A DNA stretch of 64,000 bases from contig SUVO01000012.1 of the NCBI GenBank assembly GCA_015061955.1, positions 1 through 64,000 of the forward strand. The letters run 5' to 3'. Position numbers and translations under genes: made by a program. Source of the DNA: Verrucomicrobiaceae bacterium (GTDB lineage: Bacteria > Verrucomicrobiota > Verrucomicrobiia > Opitutales > Intestinicryptomonadaceae). Shown here one piece after another: positions 1 through 8,463 of this stretch; positions within the stretch are counted from its first letter, which is position 1; each line of letters begins with the position of its first letter. The notes under the pieces were generated by a model. It saw nothing but the letters and a program-made list of their open reading frames with translations. It searched no databases and was not told the origin of the DNA.

Positions 1-176
1 ACTTTTGAATTGATTACAAAAATACAAAATTTAAATAATCATCAGTTCTTTTATTTATATTCTTTTTGTATTCAATTAAAAGCAAATAACTTACATCTAT
101 AAACAATAGAGGGGTATTCTTAATACTTACAGTAAGTGTTTTAATTTTTTATACTAAAATAGAGAGGTATAGATAT

Positions 177-2867
177 ATGAAAGACAAAAATTGTGAAAAT
201 GATAAAAAGGAAAATAAAGCTTTTGTTTTTATTAATAAGTTTAGTGAGTTCCTTCTTACTAAATTTTTTTGGGGTTGGGATATTCTAAAACCAAAAATCC
301 CTGAAAAATATTCGAGTAAGGTTGATGAAAAAATAGAGAAATTTAAAACATGGGATATACAAAAGCAAAAATATACAGCATTAGGTGTATTTAGTGTTTT
401 AGTTGTTTTTGGTTACATTTTATTTTCAGGTGATGATTCTTATTCCGAACCTACGGTTGTAAAAGAACAACCTACTATTGAACAATTAGAGGCCAAAATA
501 GAAAAAGAGCAATCTGAACAAAAAATTGCGAAATGGAATCGTATACTAGAAGATTTTAAAGCTCTTCCATTATCCACACAAATAAAAAGAGCTGAGTCAA
601 CTATTGATAAATCCGCTGGTTTAGGCGTTAAAAACGCAGAAGAGCAGATTATTAATATAGTGAAAAGTTCGATAAATGAAACGAAAAATCCTAAAGATTT
701 GATGGATCTTTCAAAAAGAATATTAACAAGTGAACATTTTCGAAATAAATATAATATTCCTGTTGAAGAAAGCGCTGTTTTCTTTGTTCAGGCGGTAAAG
801 AATGATACTGTTGGACAGTTCTTAGATAAGCCTTTGCCAGTAGTTAAAATTGAAACTGCTCCAGGTGTTGGTAGGAAAGCGAACGCACCAGATCAAACTA
901 AAGAAATTTTTACAGAGGATCAAATAAAAGACCTTGCACTTTTAGGACATGTAGAAGCTTCTGAAAAATATGGGCATATTCTTATGTCTAAAAATCCAAC
1001 AGAAGCAGCAGATTTTTATCTTCAACGAATAAAAGCTGGGGAAACAAAATATCTTGATAAATTAATCGAGCTTACAAATGTGCCTTCTGTTAAAAAATAT
1101 TTTGCAGAGAATATGGAATCACCAGAAGTGAAAAAAATAATTGAAAGTGGGCATAGAAACGGATCTATAATTCTATTAAATTGCGAATTAGATAAAGGTG
1201 ACCAATTAGCATATATAAAATATGCTAGCAACATTCTTTTGGTATCGAGTGAAAAAAACGTGGCATTTGTAGATTTAAATGCTAGTGGAGATGCAAAAAA
1301 TATAACAAATTACATGAAGGGCAATAGAGCAAAAGTACCAGATGAATATCATACAAAAACAATGGATGTTCTTTTGGATATGGCTATTAATGGAAATGAT
1401 GATGCATTAAAAATACTAGATCAATATTTTCAATATGTACTTTTTCCCGTATATATTTTTTATGAAGATATAGAGAAATTTGCTTTGTTAAACTTGTATA
1501 AAGCTGTAACAAATAAGAACGGTAAAAATGCTTCTGAGAATTATAATAAGTTGATTAAAAGTTTGCTTTCAAAAGAAAAACTATTCTCAGAAAAAGAGTA
1601 TTCAAATATAAAGGATAATAATAAAAAATTAGAACTTATATATAATATAGAAGCATTAAATTATGTTCCATCGGAAAAATATATAAGTCGTTATATGAAT
1701 ATTATAAATAAATACAAGGATTCTACAGAAAATGATGAGCGTATTTATATTAATAATATAATCTATAATTCTTCATTTGTTCCTCAAAAAGATAAAGATA
1801 TTGCTAGAGATTTTATTATTAATACTTATTGTAAGTATGATTTTGCTTTCAATTATTTTTCTCAAAATTATGAAATATTTTTTAAACTTAGAGGGAATAG
1901 TGGCTTGGGTGCGTTAATGAACGCTATGAGTGGCGAGTCTTATCAACGTTATATTCCTGTTGTGAATGATCCAGGTATAGTGAATATTCTAAATAGTGCT
2001 GTAAAAAAGTTTAAAACTATGAGTTTTGTAGAATTTGCTACAAAAGAAAAAACTTCCTTTGAGAAAAAAGAACAAGAAGGTAATATGCAGTCGCTCTACG
2101 CTCTTATCTTAGTTGAATCAGATAAAAATAAAGCAAAAGAATATTTCTTAAAACTTATAAATAATACTAATGATATAGCTGCCTTAGATACTGCACTGTA
2201 TTTATCAGGTAAAAAATCATTAGGTTGGATGTTTAACGAAATTTATTCTGATTTGCGAGATGGGAAATATACTCCCAAAACAGAAATAGAACGTGACTTG
2301 TTAGAGTATACTTGTGCATTAAACTTTGCTTATGCCAAAACAACAGAATCAATAAAGAGATTAGAGTTCAAGGATAAAAAATTAAGTGAAGCTGACTTTA
2401 ACAAAAAAATAAGTTCATCGTATGAAAGATTATTAATTCGATTTGGTGGAAAAATTGCGTTTTCTGAATCGATTGAGATCTTCAAGGATTTATATAAAGG
2501 TAAGTTCTTAGAAAGAATTGTTGAGTACCAGATTAACAACTTTTTCTATAGTTTACTTCATGCATCTACTATTTTTGGTGACATTAAAGAAGAGGATAAG
2601 AAAAAAATGTTTACGGATTTCTTTGCATCTCTCAATGAATACAATAGTTCTTATTACTATTTTGATGTAGCAATCAAATTCCATAAGTTAGGTGTACTTA
2701 TTCAAAAAAATAAGGGAAGTATGGAATTTTTGATTGCCTTACCTGGATTAGGAGGTGACGCAAAATCTCTTGATGATGTATCGATCGTTTTAGCCAAGAA
2801 GGCTTTAGAAAAAGCCGATGGACAGTTAAAAGAGGCTATCCAAAAATTCTTAGAAGAGATAAATTAA
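177..2867 (+). CDS. large orphan single-pass membrane protein, helical
   Basis: I do not recognise the family. The 896-residue product has a charged, Lys-rich N-terminal region of about 65 residues, one hydrophobic segment at about residues 67-84 (core VFSVLVVFGYILFSG), then a long, mostly helical, Lys/Glu/Asn-rich region that could be alpha-solenoid or TPR-like, although no clean repeat register is visible. With no signal peptide, the N-terminus is probably cytoplasmic and the large C-terminal part probably outside the membrane. The ATG at 177 is preceded by GAGAGG about 9 bases upstream. A strong hairpin terminator follows 36 bases after the stop. Codon use looks more AT-biased than in neighbouring genes (few TCG/GCG codons), which could mean a different origin; this was judged by eye only. 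Confidence 0.7.
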   Translation: MKDKNCENDKKENKAFVFINKFSEFLLTKFFWGWDILKPKIPEKYSSKVDEKIEKFKTWDIQKQKYTALGVFSVLVVFGYILFSGDDSYSEPTVVKEQPTIEQLEAKIEKEQSEQKIAKWNRILEDFKALPLSTQIKRAESTIDKSAGLGVKNAEEQIINIVKSSINETKNPKDLMDLSKRILTSEHFRNKYNIPVEESAVFFVQAVKNDTVGQFLDKPLPVVKIETAPGVGRKANAPDQTKEIFTEDQIKDLALLGHVEASEKYGHILMSKNPTEAADFYLQRIKAGETKYLDKLIELTNVPSVKKYFAENMESPEVKKIIESGHRNGSIILLNCELDKGDQLAYIKYASNILLVSSEKNVAFVDLNASGDAKNITNYMKGNRAKVPDEYHTKTMDVLLDMAINGNDDALKILDQYFQYVLFPVYIFYEDIEKFALLNLYKAVTNKNGKNASENYNKLIKSLLSKEKLFSEKEYSNIKDNNKKLELIYNIEALNYVPSEKYISRYMNIINKYKDSTENDERIYINNIIYNSSFVPQKDKDIARDFIINTYCKYDFAFNYFSQNYEIFFKLRGNSGLGALMNAMSGESYQRYIPVVNDPGIVNILNSAVKKFKTMSFVEFATKEKTSFEKKEQEGNMQSLYALILVESDKNKAKEYFLKLINNTNDIAALDTALYLSGKKSLGWMFNEIYSDLRDGKYTPKTEIERDLLEYTCALNFAYAKTTESIKRLEFKDKKLSEADFNKKISSSYERLLIRFGGKIAFSESIEIFKDLYKGKFLERIVEYQINNFFYSLLHASTIFGDIKEEDKKKMFTDFFASLNEYNSSYYYFDVAIKFHKLGVLIQKNKGSMEFLIALPGLGGDAKSLDDVSIVLAKKALEKADGQLKEAIQKFLEEIN

Positions 2868-2903
2868 TTCTCTGAAAAAGAATTCATCTTGTAAACAACA
2901 CAT

Positions 2904-2931
2904 AAAAACGCATTCGTTAGAATGCGTTTTT
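2904..2931. terminator. bidirectional intrinsic terminator
   Basis: A perfect 12-bp stem (AAAAACGCATTC / GAATGCGTTTTT) with a GTTA loop has A- and T-runs on both sides. It lies between the convergent ends of the 896-residue gene and the GH2 remnant, so it could serve both. Confidence 0.8.
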
Positions 2932-2957
2932 ATGGTTTATAAATACTGCGTTTTTAT

Positions 2958-3287
2958 TTACTTAACAGAGTTGATTAGTTTTTGGTTTGCTTGGCGGAAC
3001 TTTTGTTCGTCGAATTTTACAACTTTTCGGTCGTAGGTCATTATACCATTTGTTTCGTTTTCAACGTCGGTTGTTTGTGTATAAACTGCTGCTACAACTC
3101 CGTATGGTGTCATATCAACAAGCATATCAATGAACTCACAATATTTATTCAAAAGCTCATCTGCATTTTTGAAGCTTTGGTAACCCCAAGTTTTACGGTT
3201 TGCCCATGTATGTCCTTCAACAACGTAGCCTAAACTACCGTATTCGCCAATAGTATTTACTTTTGTACATTCCAACATTAGAGCCAT
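2958..3287 (-). pseudogene. 3' remnant of a glycoside hydrolase family 2 gene
   Basis: The 109 residues match only the extreme C-terminal part of GH2 beta-galactosidase-like enzymes. The segment GEYGSLGYVVEGHTW (residues 14-28) is followed by AAVYTQTTDVE and NGIMTYDRKVVK, which in GH2 proteins form the last part of the catalytic barrel and its end. The sugar-binding domain, the immunoglobulin-like domain and most of the barrel are absent. Reading upstream in the same frame meets a stop two codons before the first Met. Full-length relatives are roughly 600 to 1000 residues, so this is a truncated remnant and not a small gene. Its broken 5' side abuts the broken 5' side of the zinc-ribbon remnant at about 3254-3457, as expected from one deletion between divergent genes. 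Confidence 0.8.
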
Positions 3288-3457
3288 TTGATTCTATTAT
3301 AGAAAGGATTTTTCCTAAAAAAACTCCATTGCAACAGCAACGTCCGGTTGAAGATGAGTTGGTAAGCTCTACAAGTGCAAAATTCTGTTCAAACTGTGGA
3401 ACTAAGCTTACCGAAAAATCCGTATTTTGTGCAAACTGTGGCAACCGACTAAACTAA
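3254..3457 (+). pseudogene. 3' remnant of a zinc-ribbon protein
   Basis: The open frame runs from a stop at 3251 to the stop at 3457 and ends in a two-knuckle zinc ribbon (KFCSNCGTKL then FCANCGNRLN, two CxxC pairs). The preceding 35 or so residues have no recognisable domain. There is no ATG with a ribosome-binding site; only a TTG at 3263 could start it. C-terminal zinc ribbons of this type are common on larger membrane or regulatory proteins, so this is most likely the tail of a gene that lost its 5' part at the same junction as the GH2 remnant. A functional small zinc-ribbon protein is possible but less likely. Confidence 0.55.
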
Positions 3458-3479
3458 CAAATACGTTAAAGTTTTTTTC

Positions 3480-3512
3480 AAAGGCAAAGAGCATTACTAC
3501 TTTTTGCCTTTT
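3480..3512 (+). terminator. possible terminator after the zinc-ribbon remnant
   Basis: AAAGGCAAA and TTTGCCTTT form a 9-bp stem around a 14-base loop, followed by TTAATATTT. The weak T-run and large loop make this tentative. It overlaps the end of the ygiQ coding region on the other strand. Confidence 0.35.
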
Positions 3513-5200
3513 AATATTTCGATTTGGGCTCGGCGTTCCGACAAACCTTTATTTACCTTTATTGGCTTACCATCGGGCGTTATTTCGGCACAATACATGG
3601 CTGCTCCCATTGTCATTGGCAACGGTATGAAATCTTGCACTTGTTGAAGTTTCCAATTCGACTTTGTCAAATAACTTTCAACTACTTTCATATCGTTTTG
3701 CGTACACCCAGGGAAATTCGATATGAAATACGGCACCATATACTGCTTCTTACCAGTTTGCGAATTTATACGATCGAAAATTGTACGAAATGCCTCAAAC
3801 TCGCCAGCTTTACCTTTACGCATAAGTTTTAAAACGTTATCGTGCAGATGCTCCGGTGCAACGCTTATTTGCCCCGAAACATGATTTTTTATTATTTTTT
3901 CGGTCTGCTTTTTCTGTACAAGTGCAAGGTCCAGACGCACTCCAGAATTTATAAAAACATGTTTCACTTTTGGCAATTGACCGATTTTATCTAACAATTC
4001 CATTAAAGGCTTTTCTTCGGCAACATAATTTTTACAGAAGTTTGGAAATATACACGATACTCTTTTACAACTCTTACAAATATTTTTATCTTTTGGATGA
4101 TGTCCGTAAATATTACCAGCTGCACCACCAACATCAGAGATTGTCCCCCTGAAATATTGTTGTTGTGTTAGATTTTTTATACTGCGTACAACGCTATCTT
4201 GACTTCGCGATACCAAATGTCTGCCTTGATGCGACACCAATCCACAAAACGCACAACCCCCCGGACAACCACGCACTACGGTTATAGAATCTTTTATCAT
4301 TTCCCACGCTGGAATTTTTTCTTTGTAGGAAAAATGTGGCGCATATGCAAACGGCAATTCGCTGAAATGGTCGAACTGTTGCGATGTCATAGGTTCACGA
4401 GGTGGTTCTACAATCAAAATTCTGTTATTTGTACGCTGAATTAAACGCTTGGCATTCCAAGGATTCATATTAGCTTCAACCAATTTAGTGAGCTTCATTA
4501 TTGCTGTTTTCTCTTGGCAGACTTCTTCATACGAAGGCAATTCAACACAATTTTCATCAACCACAAAAGCATCTGATTCTTTTCCACCTAAATATCTGCA
4601 CGTTCCACGAATGCCATCTAAAGATTTACCATCTCTTATACGCTGAAAAATTTCAAGCATTGTAAGTTCGCCCATTCCGTAGCATAGCAAATCGGCTTTA
4701 GCATCGACCAATTCTGACGGACGAAATTTATCTTGCCAATAATCGTAGTGAGCAACTCGTCGCAAGCTTGCTTCTACACCTCCAAGTATTACTGGAATTT
4801 TCCCAAAGGCACGTTTTGCAAGCTGACAATAAACAACACTTGCATGTGGTGGACACATTCCTGTTTTACCAGCAGGTGCATACATATCTTCGTGTCGGGT
4901 TCGTCTGCCAGCAGTGTAGATTTTCAACATTGAATCTATATTGCCACTCGACACCCCAACGCCAATTTTAGGAACTCCCATAACCTTTAACGATTCTGGA
5001 TTTTTCCAATCGGGCAGGGCTACTATACCCACGCGAAACCCGGCATCTAACAAAATTCGGGCAATTAGTGGCGAGCCAAATGTTGGATGATCTACATAGG
5101 CATCGCCCGATATTATAAGAATATCAATTGCATCCCAACCACGAGCTTGCATTTCTTCACGCGAGGTTGGTATAAATTTTGTGAGCAATGTCTTATTCAT
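3497..5200 (-). CDS. ygiQ: YgiQ family radical SAM protein
   Basis: This 567-residue protein belongs to the YgiQ (UPF0313) radical-SAM family. Its N-terminal region has the family segment DILIISGDAYVDHPTFG and a cobalamin-binding-like fold. The radical-SAM cluster motif CPGGCAFCG (CxxxCxxC, about residues 310-318) is followed by HQGRHLVSRSQ. A second Cys-rich patch lies about 50 residues later (CKSCKRVSC with a further Cys). The family is widespread in anaerobes, but its substrate is not established. The gene begins 8 bases after the stop of the upstream PhoD-like gene and is probably cotranscribed with it. It is slightly shorter than many homologues, lacking a C-terminal extension. Confidence 0.9.
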   Translation of the reverse strand: MNKTLLTKFIPTSREEMQARGWDAIDILIISGDAYVDHPTFGSPLIARILLDAGFRVGIVALPDWKNPESLKVMGVPKIGVGVSSGNIDSMLKIYTAGRRTRHEDMYAPAGKTGMCPPHASVVYCQLAKRAFGKIPVILGGVEASLRRVAHYDYWQDKFRPSELVDAKADLLCYGMGELTMLEIFQRIRDGKSLDGIRGTCRYLGGKESDAFVVDENCVELPSYEEVCQEKTAIMKLTKLVEANMNPWNAKRLIQRTNNRILIVEPPREPMTSQQFDHFSELPFAYAPHFSYKEKIPAWEMIKDSITVVRGCPGGCAFCGLVSHQGRHLVSRSQDSVVRSIKNLTQQQYFRGTISDVGGAAGNIYGHHPKDKNICKSCKRVSCIFPNFCKNYVAEEKPLMELLDKIGQLPKVKHVFINSGVRLDLALVQKKQTEKIIKNHVSGQISVAPEHLHDNVLKLMRKGKAGEFEAFRTIFDRINSQTGKKQYMVPYFISNFPGCTQNDMKVVESYLTKSNWKLQQVQDFIPLPMTMGAAMYCAEITPDGKPIKVNKGLSERRAQIEILKGKK

Positions 5201-5208
5201 ACAACGTA

Positions 5209-6495
5209 CTACTGACCACGCAATTCCGATTCTTTCAAGGTCAGATTAAAAAGCTGTTCGCCCTTTGAATTTATGAACGACATCGATATTCTACGATCGT
5301 TTTCTGCTCCATCAATTTTTACCAACATAAACGAGCGCACTGTTATAGCACTGTTGGGTACGCGAAAATAATTCATTTCGCTAACTTCTTTTGCAGGGCG
5401 ATTTGTGAATGCGCCTACTGTGGCTTCGTGCAATGGGTATCCACCAGCACGCACAAAACGTGTTATTTCTGAAAAATCTTTATTAGCCGAAACAACTACA
5501 ACACCTGTTATTTTTTTTAACACCAAGAAATCGAGTATTGCCTTACGTTCTTTTTCGGCAAAAGTAAAGTGAGCCTTGCTTTTTACGGGATTTGTAAGTG
5601 GCGAATTTACTACAATTATCTTGAATTTTGCAGTTGAATTATTGAGGTTTGCCATCAACCATTGCAACTGCTTTTTGCCGAGAATTTCAGGCATATATTC
5701 TTTGTAATCTAAATTAGAACGTTGTGAACAAGTATCTAAAACAAAAAAGTCGGTATCGGAATACGAGAAGCAATAGTAGAGGGCATCGTCATTGCTTTGA
5801 GGTATACTCCAAAACTTTTTAAATGTTGCCTTTGCATTTTTTGCTGTTGGTGAAAACTTGTCGGCATTTTTATCGCCAAATGCCTGATTAGCCATAACTC
5901 CGTAATTAGCAAAATTATTCAACACATTTTGTGCTTCGGCAACTTTGCGAGACTTACTAAAGCGATATGTCATTGCTTCTTGCGAACCCATATCGGCAGG
6001 GCGTAGAGTGTCGGCGCCATTTGCCCAAACTACAAAGTTCGGTTTTGCTTTTGCTACTGCATTAAAAATCTCGTATTCGCTACCATTTGTTCTAAATGGA
6101 ACATCGAAAGGTTTATCGTTTACATAGCTTGAGCCAAGCACTGCAAATGAAAAATCAGGTGGAGGTGTTCGGTCTTTATAATCTGGAGCAGTTTTAAATT
6201 TCCCATTTACTTCTACTTTATTTTGAGTATCTAAAACTTGGTATTGGTATTCAGTATCTTGCGAAAGGTTTGCAAAGCTCAATTTTTGTTGAGGAAGTTT
6301 TGCTATTTGCTGATTTAAAATTTCACCTGTTTTTGCATTTTTGAGTACTACCGAAAGCTGTTGTGCGCAATTTTCGTTTTCAACAAATATATCGGCTTTT
6401 GTGCAATCTACATGTAATAATGTTGCTTGTATTGCGTACGATGTTGAAAAAATAAATGGTAAGGTAAATAGGGCAATAAATTTCTTTGTATTCAT
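5209..6495 (-). CDS. exported PhoD-like metallophosphoesterase homologue, probably inactive
   Basis: The product has a signal peptide (about residues 1-21, ending SYA), a beta-sandwich-like N-terminal part, and then a region collinear with PhoD-like alkaline phosphatases. Typical family features are kept, such as LGKKQLQWLMANL, FKIIVVNSPLTNPVK and AGGYPLHEATVGAFTNRP. The three metal-ligand motifs are not. The GDNxY position reads NGADTL (about residue 157). The DDHDF/GPND position reads NQAFGDKNAD (about 202-211). The GDRH position reads ANKDFSE (about 337-343). I infer a pseudo-enzyme that keeps the fold. It follows the terminator of the cytochrome pair, so it probably has its own promoter, and it is 8 bases upstream of ygiQ. 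Confidence 0.75.
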   Translation of the reverse strand: MNTKKFIALFTLPFIFSTSYAIQATLLHVDCTKADIFVENENCAQQLSVVLKNAKTGEILNQQIAKLPQQKLSFANLSQDTEYQYQVLDTQNKVEVNGKFKTAPDYKDRTPPPDFSFAVLGSSYVNDKPFDVPFRTNGSEYEIFNAVAKAKPNFVVWANGADTLRPADMGSQEAMTYRFSKSRKVAEAQNVLNNFANYGVMANQAFGDKNADKFSPTAKNAKATFKKFWSIPQSNDDALYYCFSYSDTDFFVLDTCSQRSNLDYKEYMPEILGKKQLQWLMANLNNSTAKFKIIVVNSPLTNPVKSKAHFTFAEKERKAILDFLVLKKITGVVVVSANKDFSEITRFVRAGGYPLHEATVGAFTNRPAKEVSEMNYFRVPNSAITVRSFMLVKIDGAENDRRISMSFINSKGEQLFNLTLKESELRGQ

Positions 6496-6558
6496 ATTGC
6501 CTTAGAGACTAACTAAACAACAAATGCTTTCAAGCATATTTTATCTTACAAACAAAAA

Positions 6559-6581
6559 ACCACACTTACAATAAGTGTGGC
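6559..6581 (-). terminator. terminator of the cytochrome operon
   Basis: On the minus strand CCACACTTA / TAAGTGTGG forms a 9-bp stem with a three-base loop, followed by TTTTTTG. It lies 23 bases after the stop of the propeller-cytochrome gene and separates it from the PhoD-like gene. Confidence 0.75.
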
Positions 6582-6603
6582 TATTATTGTCTTTTGTAAA
6601 ATT

Positions 6604-8463
6604 TTAAAGCGACAAAATATATTCTTGTAAATCTTTTAAATCTTTGTCGGAAAGTTTATTTGTAGTGCCATGTTTATTATCTTTATTATGATGCTTGAGC
6701 ATATCGACTATTGTTTTTGCTCTGCCATCGTATAGGTATGGAGCTGTTCGCCAAACTTCGCGAAGTGTTGGAGTATCGAATTTGAAGCCTTTGTATTCAT
6801 CAAGTCCAGAACCTACGTCGTGTTTTTTCATATCGGTAAAGTATTCACCCGTATGGCAAACTGAACATTTTGCTTCTTGAAAAACAAATTCGCCAGCCAA
6901 CGCCGATTCAGAAAGCGACCCATCTTTTTGTAGATGAGGGCTTGGAATAGGCTTAAGGCTCGACAAATATTTATCGATAGCTACTGAATCCTTTTCTGGT
7001 CGACGCGTAAACTGAATAAATCGGATACCTTTACGCACTGCAGCTTTTGCGTGCTCGCGAACACCTGTAATCATTGAAGGAGGCGTGAAGTGTGCGTATA
7101 GCATAGATTTAGATTGTTTTGGATTGCCTATGCCATCGTTTAACAAGTCCCAATTTAGCGCATCTGAGCGAACTTCTGTGTGGCAGGTAATACACGACAA
7201 CCATTTTTGGAAACACAATGAAGCGTCGTGATAGAATAAATCGCCCTTACGAATTTCATTTAGATTTTCGTTTCCTCCAATCGAGACACGCTTTACGTTG
7301 AAATTTGATAAATCTACAACATTTAATACATCAGAATAATACATGCCCACGATTATTTTATTGTTCATTTCACACAGATGACGTGGTCCGAAACCTTTGA
7401 GGGCAACTCTGGTTTTTATGCCAGATAAGAACGACAAATCGTTGCAGATGTCTTCAAATACTTTATTTGTATTTTTTTCATTCTTGTAGGCTTGTCCAAT
7501 TTTGTTGTGCATTTTATGTCGGTCTATTACACAAATTTCGTGTGTGCCCGATTGTGCAATTACAAGCTTACTTCCGTTTTTACCTGCAGTTATTATTCCG
7601 TATGGATTAGCAGAACCTAACTCGATGTCGTCGATTAAAACCGTAGCTAAAAGTGTTTTTTTATGAATATCAATAATACTAATAGCGTTTGTGTTTATCC
7701 AACCACGTTCAACTTGCGTTGTTGGAACATTAAAACGAGCTACAATGTGAGTTATGTAGGCGTATCTATCGCTATGAGATATTGCTACATCTTGAGCATT
7801 AATTGCTCCGTTAGGCAAATTGATAGTAGCGATAGTTTTCATAGTCTTTGCGTCGGCAATATTTATGGCGGCAGCAATGTTTTCTTCGTAAAGACCACCT
7901 TTAGCTTCTGGAAGTTGATTTACAATTACAAGCCAATTGCCATCTTTAGTTGGTGCTACTGCAAAGGCATCACGAATTGCATTAGCTTCGCCCAAAATTT
8001 TCATAGTTGCAGTATCGACTTTTACAACTTTGTTTTTGAATTGAAGTGGAATATAGATGAATTTTTCATCGTGCGAAAGTCTAATAGCACGAGGCATATG
8101 GCCAACTTCAACTTCTGCTATTATTTTGCCACTATCAACATCAACTTTCAAGAGTTTACCATTTGGTTGATAGAGTGAAACGAATGCTGTTTTTGCATTT
8201 TTAGTAACATCTAAACCACTCGTAAAGTTTGGCAAGTTTATCTTTTTATATTTGTTGCCATCTATAACTAATAGTGCTTTCCCTGTTCTGCACGATACAA
8301 AAACTTTTCCTTTTGCACTCTTTACGAAATCGGGCGATAAATAATATTCTTTATAATCTGGAATGTCTCCGTATATCACAGGTGCTTTTGCTTGTTTCTT
8401 TTGTGCAAAAGCGAAAAGTGTAGCAAAAAATAATAGGAAAACTAAAAATTTATTTATCTTCAT
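6604..8463 (-). CDS. exported beta-propeller and di-haem cytochrome c peroxidase-like protein
   Basis: After a signal peptide (about 20 residues) come some 380 residues of YVTN/YncE-type propeller repeats, for example the segments SGKIIAEVEVGHMPRAI and HSDRYAYITH. The C-terminal third resembles the MauG/cytochrome c peroxidase family. It has two CxxCH haem sites (CITCH at about 423-427, CSVCH at about 531-535) and the family sequence FDTPTLREVWRTAPYLYDGR near the end. It probably acts in the periplasm as a redox or oxidase-like protein; the substrate is unknown. The ATG overlaps the stop of the upstream HzsA-like gene by 14 bases, implying translational coupling and a shared role. c-type haem needs a cytochrome maturation system, which is not in this window. 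Confidence 0.85.
   Translation of the reverse strand: MKINKFLVFLLFFATLFAFAQKKQAKAPVIYGDIPDYKEYYLSPDFVKSAKGKVFVSCRTGKALLVIDGNKYKKINLPNFTSGLDVTKNAKTAFVSLYQPNGKLLKVDVDSGKIIAEVEVGHMPRAIRLSHDEKFIYIPLQFKNKVVKVDTATMKILGEANAIRDAFAVAPTKDGNWLVIVNQLPEAKGGLYEENIAAAINIADAKTMKTIATINLPNGAINAQDVAISHSDRYAYITHIVARFNVPTTQVERGWINTNAISIIDIHKKTLLATVLIDDIELGSANPYGIITAGKNGSKLVIAQSGTHEICVIDRHKMHNKIGQAYKNEKNTNKVFEDICNDLSFLSGIKTRVALKGFGPRHLCEMNNKIIVGMYYSDVLNVVDLSNFNVKRVSIGGNENLNEIRKGDLFYHDASLCFQKWLSCITCHTEVRSDALNWDLLNDGIGNPKQSKSMLYAHFTPPSMITGVREHAKAAVRKGIRFIQFTRRPEKDSVAIDKYLSSLKPIPSPHLQKDGSLSESALAGEFVFQEAKCSVCHTGEYFTDMKKHDVGSGLDEYKGFKFDTPTLREVWRTAPYLYDGRAKTIVDMLKHHNKDNKHGTTNKLSDKDLKDLQEYILSL

Noticed and set aside
7663-8178. 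171-residue plus-strand ORF
   Set aside because: It is antisense to the propeller repeats of the cytochrome gene; no independent support.
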